Source of the DNA: Apostichopus japonicus | Lineage: Eukaryota; Echinodermata; Holothuroidea; Aspidochirotida; Stichopodidae | Reading direction: 5' to 3' | NCBI RefSeq assembly: GCF_037975245.1 | Contig: NC_092564.1 | Location: forward strand, 27,696,984-27,760,983 | Length of the DNA: 64,000 nt | Shown here: piece by piece, positions 1 to 11,900 of the stretch | How positions within the stretch are numbered: the stretch's first letter is position 1 | Layout: the number at the start of each line of letters is the position of its first letter | Notes under the pieces: generated by a model | Seen by the model: only the letters and a program-made list of their open reading frames with translations | Database searches by the model: none | Told to the model about the DNA's origin: nothing | Position numbers and translations under genes: made by a program

Positions 1-3000
1 TGATAGAATTATAATATTGTTTTATCATTCAAGAAAGATTAAGGCCAATGCACAAACATCCTTCCTTTGTGTACAAGTTTGTATTAGTCAGATGGGAAGG
101 GCTGTGTCATTTGTTTGTCCACAAATTTATAACTTATTCATGTTCATTAATAGTATATATTAAAAAAAATGTAAAACTATAAAGATGTTTCAAACTGTAT
201 GCCACATACTGTATGTATGCTCAGAATTTATTGGCTCTCTATTAACTTAATTACAACCATGTATTTTCTGTACAATAGAAAGTTAGGTTTACAGACAAAT
301 ACTGAATCAAAAGTTATTTGAAATCGCAGACATGGGCGTGTAACATTGGCACTGATTTCAGGGTCGAGAATGTAACGTAGAGTCAACATTCACTTTGAAA
401 GTATGAATAGAAAACCAAAGAGAAGGTGGTAAAAGGTTTCACCTCCAAAGCTGTGATAATATGACATGACATTCTTAGAAACAGCAGCAGCCCCCTGACT
501 TTGACTTTTAAACCCCATTGTCTACACAAACAGATATCTCTTATCTCTAAAGATAATCCTTGAATTTTCCTTCTTTTGACATCAAAGAAATAAATTATGT
601 AGAATTCAAATATCATGAGATTGCTATGCAAAGTTGTCTCCATCTGAAAATTAAAAATCAAGTGAAAACATTTCGATAAAATGAGGATTAGCATATCATA
701 CCCATATTTTCCGGCCTCCCACTCTCACTTTAAACATTTTAATACTTTGATATTCTGATACATTACATGTCCCTTAATATGTCCATTGTGTCCCTGTTAT
801 TATCTTGATTACGGAAAATGCAATAATAAAAATTTGTCAAGTTATAAAAAATGTCAAATTATTCATGATCAAAGCATTCTAACCACAGACAGTAGGAATA
901 TTTGTAGACTCCAATGGCAAGGTCTTTTTACATATAAGCTTTGCTCCAATTTTAGCAGTCTTTGATTTTCAGGTTATTTGCTTTGTAACTTACTATTGCT
1001 ATAAAACAGCTTAACTTTCAGCCAAGGTTGTTTTTAATTTTGGAAAAATAATCACCTTTCTGCTGAGAATAGCTCTACTTTGATGACCCCGAAACTATGC
1101 CACCGGGTGAACTGCTCTCTTCATTGCAAAAGACCAGAATGTTGATAGGGAAATTTGTTTTGGTGGGTTTCCCTTCAGAAGTTACAATTTTTATGTATTA
1201 ATACAGGTACAGTATACATGTTAAATTCCTTTACTTATTAGCAAAATATCCCAAGGCCATAATTGTCCACATTTTTATCAACCCAAGGTTGCCTTGGTGA
1301 TATTTTCTGCCAGATGGTATATTTGCATATTCCTGTGATTGCTCTCACTGCAAGTCTGTAAATTAGTTTACCATAATGGCTGGTGACCATTATCAATTAA
1401 CATAAAATAGGCTAAGCTATTGCCGACAATGTGATGGTACAGACATTCTGACCACTTACTGACCACTTACTGACTAGTGACCATTTGATACACAAAATGT
1501 TGTATGTTAAAAAAAATCCTTCAGAATAGTTTGAAAAAGGTAACATTTCATACCACTTTGAAGAAAAAAAAATTGCCTTCAAATTCAATTTTTGTGTGTG
1601 TGATAAATTTGTGACTTTTTGTAAGTATTTTGATAGTTCATTAATATATTTGTGTGCAAGGTTGATTAAAAATGTGTGTATTAAAGAAGTTGATGTACAC
1701 TTGTTGATGAGTTTAAGATTTTAAAGTTGGAAACCTTTGAAGTTATGACTATTTACTAAGAAATGAGATAAGAATTATGGTATTGGCATATAGTTTAATT
1801 ACATTCCATTCTACAGTACTTTGCTTATACTGGCAAGTTTTTGGAATTTTTCAATCTATATTTATTAGATACTTAGATTACCAACTCAAATAGGTTCACA
1901 ACAAACAAACCAAGGGAATAATCTTTTCAATATAATATTCAGTTTTGTTGTGTTTTTTTTTTTTGGTGTTAAATGTTCTTTTATTTGTCGATTATTGTTC
2001 TTATATGCAATCTACTAAGTTAAGTTATGCCGTTATACTCTTTCCTTTCTAGGGAGTAGCACGCTGATAAGCTTTGCTAAGCCTGATGTGGGTTCTCCCT
2101 GGCTTCTCACTGTATACACACTGTAAATTTATACGTACTGAAAATTACGTGACCAACATATAGATGTTGAAACTCTGTTAGAATTTGGTCTTGACATTTA
2201 TTTGACTTTTTTTTTTAAATTTCTCAACCATCCCCCTATTTTTTTCTTTTATTATTCTTCTTCTTCTTCCATGTAGATTATCCATTAGGTGACTCCATTT
2301 ATGTCATTTCTTAATTTGTTAAGTACAGATCCACTTGAAAAACAAGCTTTGACCTTTCCTAAAATAATCTTGATTATTGAGTTCTCACAGCTTTGGTATA
2401 TATATCTCTTTTACTTTTTTCTTGTCTGTTGGCTGGCAATTATAAATTGTTTCTTTTACCCTCTGAATTATCCAAACTTCAGCACCCCTTTTTTTGGTTT
2501 TTTTTTTTTGGTGTTTTTTTAGGCATTCATGAACTGTCCTTGTTTGCAAGTGAGGCTTCATAGAAATCTTACACCAGAAGCTATTTTTGAATATTACCTG
2601 TGTGTAGTAGTTTCAAAGCTCTCACTATACTTTACAAAATTGAAATATGCAAAAATTAAAAAAAGAAAAGAAAAAAACAGCAGCCTTGTAAAGCTCTATA
2701 TATGTTTCATACAGTTTTTTATTTTCTTAAATTTGCAAGATTTACATTAAGAGTAGCTCAACTTTATGTCCTTGCTGTGTTACTGCTGAAATGTTGCCAG
2801 ACTTCCATGTATGAGGCAATTCATTTCAAGGATAATGTGATCAGTTTTAATTCATTTTACATTCTCAAGTCAGTACAGGTCTGTATGTGTTTTACATAAT
2901 TATAAAGGAGCCTCACTTCATTCAACAGCTCTGGTGAACCCTTGATGAGTTAATCGCCCAAAACAAAGTGTGTATCCTGGTATCTATAGAATGAACCTAT

Positions 3001-5893
3001 TTTGTTCCTGTGTTGGTTGGTGGACGTATGTCCACTGTTGTCCACTTATGTCCACGTACAGTATGTCCACAGTTGGTCCACTGTTGGTTCAACAGTGAAC
3101 CAACACGTTCACTGTTGGTACTAGAGTATATTGACTTGAAATGTCAATATTTTGAAAACCCATAGATGTATTGTAGCAGTGGCTTGTGCCTCCAAATATA
3201 AAAATCCCCCACCCCTACCCCATCCCGACTGATTTAGGTAGGGGCATTCAGCTGTGTGGAAGGGCCAGAGGCGAATGAAGAATTTTATTAAAGGAGGGAT
3301 GCGGTACCTGGGGTGTTTGAGCCGACTCCCAGGGAGAAATTTGTTTAAAATTTTTACAGTAGATATCAATTGGGTGCATTCTGCGACATATTTAAACTAT
3401 AAATGAAGTGTACAAGCAGCTGTAAGAGCAAGGTCAAGTGTTAATTAGTACTTTTTATGTATGGGAATGGGTGGCAATCGTAGGGGTGGTTTTAATTCTT
3501 CCCTGGGCTGAATTTGAAGACGGATTGAACCATTTTCTCCTGACGACGTTCGGATGAGAAGCTGATTGTCTTTGTTGGAGTTCGATGGTCATAATGCCAT
3601 AATGCCATAATTGCCATAATGTCATTTTGTGTGACAGTTTTGATGTTTTTGAACTTTTGCTCCGATACAATACTATAGCTCCTGTGTATGAACTGCTATA
3701 ATGCATCTTTTGCACTCATATATATAGCAGTTTGATCATTGTAAGAAACATTTTGCGATGTGGTACCCGGATCAATTATTTCCTGTCATACGAGGAGGTG
3801 AACAGAAGGCAACGACTAAAAGCCTTGAAAACCAAGCTAATTTCTAAAATTTAAGTATGAATGAACTTGATATGTATGGTACTGTAGGTCCATATCACTT
3901 GTAGAAGTTGAAAGCAAGATTGTTCAAAAACTTGAAAACAATATTGTGTGCAGTGTTTTTCTAATTTTATTGTTCTCATACTAAACACTGTCTGGATTTG
4001 ACAAGGGATATAAATGTCAGACATGTCTAAAATGTCTGTAGTGAAATGGTTGATTATTTCAGTTAATATACCAGTGGACTCATTACACATGATACACCAG
4101 GTCCAAGCCTTCATTTATATAAGTGTTTTTTGGTTATCATATAATCGATACATTTTCTCGGCTCTCGCTTCCAGTACCGTGAGTTCATTTTTCAAACCTG
4201 GTTTTTGGAGCTACACCCGTGGCATTCCATTGGAGTTCAATTTAATTTGTCTGTCATTTGATAGAAAATGGGGGGGGGGGGGGGGGAGAGAGCTTCATCA
4301 TCCAGAACTCAAGAGTTTTGGGCTAATTGTTACAGTAGGTCAGAAGCCTTCTAGTAGGTCACTCAATGCATTGTGTGTTTGCAAGAGTTGAGGAACACTT
4401 GTAAATTAATTTATTAGAAGAAAAGGTAGAATTGGATTTTTGCTGAAAGCAGCTGGTTGTTTACATGAGAGATAATTATGCAAAGGTAAAGATGTACACA
4501 TAAAGGTAAAGCTATTGTTGGTTTGTTCTATATAAATGCCGAAGATTATATATAACCTCAAGCCCTCTCTTTCTGCCACAGACATGAGTCACATGAACAC
4601 TTAGCCCAGGCCAATAACACTTTCAGATATACTGTATAGATATCGACCTACAGTAGGATCATGGCTAGCCTACTTTATGTCCAAAAATAGATTGGCAGCC
4701 ATTAACTATAATGGTAGTATGAATTATTTGAACCTTTAGGCAAAAGAAACTACAGTGGTTCTAAACTTACTGAGAGACTGTGCTGTACACTGGGAGTATT
4801 GCCCTAGTTATTAAGCGGGTTGGAACGAGTAGACAGCGAAATGTGTTATAAATTCAAGAAATTAGCAAAATTCCTTAAGTTAATAGCAAAAAAAAAGCAC
4901 AAATTTTAAGGTTGCCAAAATTTAAAAGTCTACTAAATTGCAGCCATCTCTGTTTGTAAGGTAAACATGGAATTTCATCAAATTAAATTTTATTCAAGAA
5001 AATAATTTAGTTTTGTGCTGAATCGAGATTTCAAGTGATTAAATCAGTGCAAACCAAAGTGTGAGAATTGCACAACAGTTTGATTTCTTCTATACGTTTA
5101 ATAAGCCATTATTTTGGTTCCTCTGGTTTTCATCAGGTCAAAGGTTATCTCAAATCCTTTGTTGTACAGTATTTTAACAAAGCTCTGACAGCATGGTTAC
5201 AGCATTGTTATGTGTGTAAGGGTGTGTGTGTGTGTATGTACTATATGTGTGTGTGCTGTTGTAGTCTTAGGCTCTGAAAATTGATTAAAATCTCCATTGC
5301 CTGGACATCGGATGTATTAAATTACACTTTTTAAAACTTGATCAGCTGTCCCATCTGATATAAAAAATATTAAACAAAAGCTGATGACAAAAAAAAATGA
5401 CAGGTTTTATGAAAGGAAAATGGCAAAACAGACCTTGGACACAAAGTGATCATCCCCATATGCTTTTGTGGCTTTTGACACCTCTCTCCATGAAATAACA
5501 AAATGCCATTTATTTGATATTTTTGTTTCCCGTTCGGTGTTCAATTGAGGTACATATTATTCATGCTGAGGGCAAGGTACTTTTGTGTATCCGCTGAGGT
5601 GGTAGAGGAGGAGGAGGAGGGGGAGGAGGGGTGAGTTACTGTAGCGGTCAGAAAGTCCTGCTTAGTTGTTATTGTGTTCTTTAGTGTTGACACAAGACAC
5701 ACACAACGGTACACAGACTGACATTGTAAAGTTGTGATTACTTTCATCCATCTGTAAGCAGTTTTAATGTTAATCTATCTTCCAACTGCCTTTCTTTATT
5801 GACAGTCACTTAATAAATGTTGTTTAAAGTTCTTATAATGATTTAATGATTTGATGTTTAAAACTCTAGTCTGCTAAACCCTTTTCCCCACAG
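1..5893. other. Non-coding stretch upstream of the first visible POFUT2 exon
   Basis: No convincing exon is visible on either strand over 5.9 kb. The upstream half of POFUT2 must lie before the first visible exon at 5894. Since I do not find it here, this stretch is probably the large intron before that exon, or part of it. It holds AT-rich sequence, T runs (about 1950 and 2498-2520), a G run (about 4270-4287), a GT-rich microsatellite (about 5220-5258) and a GGA-rich purine tract (about 5606-5632). Open frames here are short and low in complexity. Confidence 0.5.
3015..3123. repeat. Degenerate GTCCAC / GTTGG short-repeat cluster with small palindrome
   Basis: The words TATGTCCAC and GTTGGTCCAC recur several times in about 100 bases. 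A short inverted repeat, GTTGGTTCA then TGAACCAAC with an ACAG loop, sits at 3083-3104. It is a small degenerate tandem array with hairpin potential and no coding role. Confidence 0.6.
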
Positions 5894-5960
5894 GTCAGTG
5901 TTTCTTGATCGGGCTGAGAAACTGCTTCACGATCGTTTTTCAAGTCCTGCCTACTGGAGT
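5894..5960 (+). CDS. POFUT2: POFUT2 alternative exon A (mutually exclusive with exon B)
   Basis: This is a 67-nt exon after acceptor CCCCACAG and before donor GTAAGT. Its first base completes an Arg codon; it then encodes 22 residues, including the blocks [14 protein letters not shown] and YWS. It is homologous to the exon at 6777-6843 (13 of 22 residues identical), has the same length and the same phases (in 1, out 0). Compared with my recollection of vertebrate POFUT2 it is the more derived copy (FSSPA in place of YGxxx). Either exon joins in frame to 9910. Confidence 0.88.
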
Positions 5961-8900
5961 GTAAGTTTGTACATTGGTGATGTGTGGCTTCACTGAATAC
6001 ATTGTACTGTGAACCGCCACACAGGTTTGTTGTCTAATACCCAAAGCATCTCATGTGTAAGCATATATTCAATTAGTGATAGCAAAGGTTTCTTGACATT
6101 GTATGACAGTCATAATATACAGTTTAAATAGTCCAAATCTGTTGGAAGGTTTTGCCATTACGTGTCGTAAAATAACGTTGTGCACCCTTCAGAACAAACC
6201 GTGAAATCCTTTTGAAGAGGAATTTACTCTATACAGCTATTATTTTTCTGAAATATTTCCTCAATCAATGATGTGTGTGAAAACTGCTATATTGTTAGCA
6301 ACAAATGAACTTAAACAGTTCATATATTAATATAGTGTAATAGCTAATTATGATATAGTACATGTAAGAAATAAACACCTGCTTCTTCCATTCAGAAGAA
6401 AATGCAAATTGAGTGACACGAAACCTATGTAACGAGTTGCTAATTGGATAATGAAGATATGATTGACTGTGTTGATATCTTTATCATCTCTTGTGGTTTT
6501 GGAAATTCTTAAAAATCCTCCACTTTATAATCGTATTTAAATATGCGACAAGTCCACTAAATGGGACCGAGAAAGTACGTCGGTTGTTGACAGATTATCG
6601 GAACCGGCTTGTTTGTAAACATGAGATGTTTTGGCTATCGGAGAGGAAATCTGTCTGACATGTCACGCACCCATGTGTATTCCCTCATCATCGATTTTAA
6701 TTGATTTGACGTCAAACCATTTTTCATCTTTCTTTCCTTTGATTCTTCCTTCTGAATTTTGTTGTTCTTCAACCAGATCTGTCATGCTTGATCGAGCAGA
6801 CGAATTGCTTCATGATCGTTATGGGCAAGTGGATTATTGGAGAGTGAGTGCCACTTCCCTCCCTCCCTCTACCTATCTTTGAACCTTTTTGGTTGTCCCC
6901 AGACTTTAACACTTTTTCACAGAAGTGCTTAAAGAATGTATACAGGAATGGTAACACGATCCCATTGGCAGGATTAAGAAACAGGCAAATTACAGTAGAG
7001 TATAGATCCGTCTACTTTATATGAGTTCTCCTTCATGTCTTTTGAATGGAGCAGTGGAGTGACTGCTAAATCTTAAAATAAAGAATGTGTTTTATTGAGA
7101 TAGGATTGAAAATTCACTCGATCTTTCTGTTAGCAAACTACTGTACTAGACATATTTCTATTTGAGAGTACTAGTACTATCAATTTTAACTCCAATGTTC
7201 CAAATTCCTTGTTGAACCTATTTATAATTGTTCAAAGTCACGTTTATGAAAAAACTAATTGTTGGGTTTTGATGAAGGAGCATTCTTGCTGGCTTGGAAA
7301 GGTTTGCATAATTACATATTTTAAAACTCATTTATAGTCCCTTTAGTTCAGTGTAGATCAAGCTTTAAACTGACCATGAAGCAATTTTTATGACCAGATG
7401 CTGTTCTTTCAAGTCTGTTTATAGTTTCTATTTAGTTGTATTATGCATCCCATTATAAATATGCACAAATCACTGGCTATCATAAGGAACACTTACACTT
7501 TCAGGTTCTCTTTCAGTTTTGTCTGGTTCTTAACAATCTCATTAGTATGAATATTATGTTTCTATCATGCAGATCAAGGTTAGGAGCTGTGTGTACTGAC
7601 AATACCAGTGCCTTTGAAGCATGATATTGGAGTAGAGTTTAGAGAGGTATTAGCATAAGGAAATTGTCCCAACTAGCTGTAGTGCTTTATGAATATTCAG
7701 TAGTAGAAGGTCAATTTGGCATGCACTAACTGATCAGGGTTCTGTTTATAAAACAAGCCTGTGACCATATTGAATGTTATTAAATAAGGGGTTAATCAAC
7801 GGTCTAGCGTGCGTTACTCACAGGATTAATGCACGATCGGGGGATAATGCAAGCGATGCACGAGGGCGGAGCCCGAGTGCATCCAGCGATAGCATTAGCA
7901 CTCGGAGTGCATTAATCATGGGAGTAACGCACGCTAGACCGTTGATTAACCCCGTTCATTCATACACTACCATTTGTGTGGGGGAAAAATCATAAAACAA
8001 AACATTTTTGGTTACATATAACCAAAGATTTATTAAAGTGATGCCCCGTAATTTTACCGTGCGTTACTCACAGGATTAACCACGGTCAGCTGACCTGAAT
8101 GGACCAATAGGATTTAGGAATCTTTACTAAGTATGAATGAACAAAACTTCACATTCGCTCATTCTTTGAAAAAGGGTTGTGAAAAAGTAGTACCGCATCT
8201 TGATAATATGATTGTAGGGAACTTGTGAAAACTGAAAGATACAATTTGTATTGGGTTGGTGAAGAGATGGTTTGTGCATGTTGATAATGAATTGTATAAG
8301 AAGTCATGTAATAATTCTATTTGTCATCTTGAATCCTTCAGCTCATTTTTTGCAAGCCATAACTTTTTAAAAATATACCTTTAAATATGCAAGACTGTCT
8401 TTTGATCAGATTTTGTGAAACAAATCTAAAGTTTGCTTTAATATTGATCAATAGAAATGAAGTGCTGCATAATGTTATTTAATACTTTCACTTGCTGTTA
8501 ATCCATTGCACATTACTCCTCTGTGCCTAATGATATCAAATTATTTGTTAAAGTCCACCCCAGAAATTGTAGTCTTGCAAAAGGTGTTTCATCAATCTTT
8601 GATATATTTGTTAGTATTTCACATATATATGCTTGAATGTTGGTTTATTTCTGAACCATCTGTATCACTGAATGATCATTTTGACCAGCACACTGTACTT
8701 TTGCAGAAGAAATACAATTACCAATTCTCCTGTTGTTTGTTGTCAGAAGATCTGCATTACTTCCTATATGGCCAAAGTTGCCTTCAATTATTGTTGAAAA
8801 AAGTTGAAGATATATGTTCTCAGTTCATTTTATATGTTTTGTTTGCAATTTCTTGAACCAATTTTTGCTCTGTAGCTTTCCATTTCACTTTTCAAGAAAT

Positions 8901-11900
8901 TGCAGCAAGACATTTCTACAGTATTTGTCTGAAAGTCTAAAGAATTAATTCTTATTTTATGCTGAAATAGTAGGGCATGCACTGTTAAAACAATGTGACA
9001 TGCAAATTAATCAGAAACTTTTCAGCATCATTTACTTTGAAAAAAAAATTTTGATTACTTTGTGACCATATTCTGGTAATTTAATACCATATGAACTAAT
9101 GTTGTGTTATTGTTAAGATGACCAAAGCAAAGAGTTGAATGAATAGTTGCTTAAAATTACAAGTGAAAACAAACTATAAATACTCTACTGTATACAAAAC
9201 ATTATTCTATCAGTTAGGGAATTAACTTTGAAGTTTGTAAATTTTTAGTGCGAGCAAAACAAAAACTAATCACACAAAACAAGAAAGCACCGGAATGGGT
9301 GTCTTTGTGAGGAGGGAAGTATTGTATTATTGTGTTTTAGTGTTGCTTTGGGAGCTTTAAGCCACAAACAGTCTTGTCTCTTTTCTTCGCTTCGATTATT
9401 TCATGTGCGCCGCACGATATTCTCGCAGTTGTAATGAAGATACCATTAATATCCAAACTTGATAATCTCAGAGAGTATCTGGAAATTTATGCTATAGAAC
9501 TTTCCCTTCCCCCATATTACTAAAGGTCACAAACTAAACAAATTTTCAAAATTGATGAAAACTTGATTTATCTTCAGTCTATTTGATCTGAATTTCTCCA
9601 GATCTTTCTATGGTTTTAACGGTTTACTTTTTAAAGAAATTTTGATATACACATAGCCAAAAGGGACAGATACTGTATGGTCCAATTGCACTGATTTCTG
9701 CAGCAGGGATAGATTTTTCATGCTAATGATGTTATGTCCATTGCTTTAGACGTTTCCAAACAGAGTTTTTTCTTTGTAACCATTGTTAATTTACAATTTG
9801 AATTTTGATACATTTCCCCTTTTACCCTCGTCTCCATCTATTAGTCGGTCATCCGTTAAGCCCGAAAACAAATATAAAAAGTGTGATTTTTTGCTGGTTT
9901 TGTCTTCAGGCTAGAAGAAGTCTTCGATTTGCCAAGCATCTTCGAGATATCGGGGACGAATTTCGGAGGATAAACCTCGACTCAAATGATGAAAAGGATA
10001 AAACGGAAGTTATTGATGACTGGAGGGAAATGCGGGTAGGTCGGTAATTATCGTGACAGAAGGTACTTTGGATTGCAAAACTTCAAATAAGTTGTTTTCT
10101 TCAGATTTTGAGGATTTTGCTGACTCTGAGAAAAAAGAAAGGATGGATTAACTCGTAAACCATAACTAGTGTTTTCCCAATTCAGTTTAGGGCATTGCAA
10201 CGTTGGGAACGGTTGAAAGAATCGGTATCTATCAAACACCACAACCCAAAGCACTCTAGCATTGTTGGATGTGTCTAAATTTCTATATGAGTGTACAGAA
10301 TCTGACAGGGTTGGCATGATAGTATACAATAGTATTTCATGTATAACATGCAATAAAAAAAGTGATATATATATTAATGTATTTGATGTAATAAGTTTTT
10401 TTGATACAGACTGTGCACCTAGCTTAATAACACTAGAAATATTACTGACACAAGTTTATAACTACACATCAACAGTTCCATTGTAGCCGTAGTGTAGATA
10501 TATTATACATATACAGTACATATAACAGTCCTCAAAGTTTGGGCTATTTTACTGGCTTAATGCCAGTGGATGTAGAGGTTTGCCAGTAGGGAGAAATGGC
10601 TCTTGAATTTTTCATGCCAGTAGACATTCAGAACATAGACACATGATATGTCTGTTAACAATGGTCAGTCTAATCATGACCATTCGGCATGATTTTTGTA
10701 CCTAGTGAACTGTGAGCCCCCTATTACTGCCTAATTATTATCAGCAGCAAGGCTGCTCCCATACGCCTGTACAGTGTACACTTATGTGTGCTATTATTTC
10801 ACAAAACTGCCAGCAATAACTTGATTTTAGCCATTAGCTTTTTGTAGACATTTGCATATTTTAACAAAGTGGATGAAATTGTGAAATTCTAAGGCCAAAT
10901 ATACAGTATGTCACATTGATATTTAGTATTGTTAAAGTTGTGTTTATTTTGATACGATATAAAATGTGTGATATGTCAGTTTGGTGGAAACGATACAACC
11001 CAACATTTGATTATTGATGTGTTACTAGGATTGGAGAAGAAGAAATGATTTCTTTAAACTTACAAGTAAATACTTTTGACATAAATGGAAATAGCTGATA
11101 GGTACTAATAACATTACCTAGTGTAAAAATAAGTTGGCCTGACGTTTTGATCCTAGCAGGATATTCTTCAAAGGCTAAATGACAAGAAGATCCTTGGAAG
11201 AAAATCCTGCTAGGATCAAAACGTCAGGCCAACTTACTTTTACACATTCTCTTACACAGGCTCTCTAGTGGATAAGCAGTTTGCTCAAAGTTTAATTTTA
11301 TTTTGCTAACATTACCTAGTGACAGACTTCTTTTAATCTCAGTAAGTGTGCTTGTATTAAAAACATTTAACATTGTATGAAGATACACCATGCACTTAAA
11401 TAAATACATTTTAGTCCATAAAACAAAAATGACAATATGAGCTTTTCTGCAAATAATGCAGCAAATAATATAACAGTGTCACTAACCTAGTGAAAGAGAG
11501 AACCAAATTGGATACTTTCTACTCTAGTAGCATCAGCTGAGAAGGATCTTCTTGTAACGGGGAAAAATCTGGCTTTTGATTTGATTTTATTCGCACTCAG
11601 ATTGTTCAAAATACAAAATTATTACAAAGACAAAATAGACAAAAAGGACAGAAATGAAAAGAACAAAAAGAGTAACAGGAGCTAAACCCATTAGGCTGAC
11701 AGAACGTCGACCCATTTCCAATGGGGCCCTATTAAAGTCCCTTCAATATACATAACAACTGTAGTTAGGCTAGCAGGCTATGCATCAGGGTCATAATAAA
11801 TGTTATAACTGTTAAAGTTAATTGCCATTCAATTTGAGTCATTTTTGGAATAAGAAGAAATATGACCTAGAATTGGACACTCCTCAGTACTATTAAATCT

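Larger units (their letters stand above)
5961..9909 (+). other. POFUT2 introns around the alternative exons
   Basis: Apart from exon B (6777-6843), this stretch is intronic. The 816-nt spacer between the two alternative exons shows no other exon. The 3.1-kb intron after exon B holds a dispersed repeat (7545-7680), a palindromic MITE (7788-7953) and a fragment related to it (8058-8079). The rest is plain AT-rich sequence. Confidence 0.7.

Noticed and set aside
1073-1200. Short plus-strand frame containing FDDPETMPPGELLSSLQ, coding-like
   Set aside because: Only 43 codons between stops, poor acceptor, no match to the POFUT2 N-terminus or other family I know.
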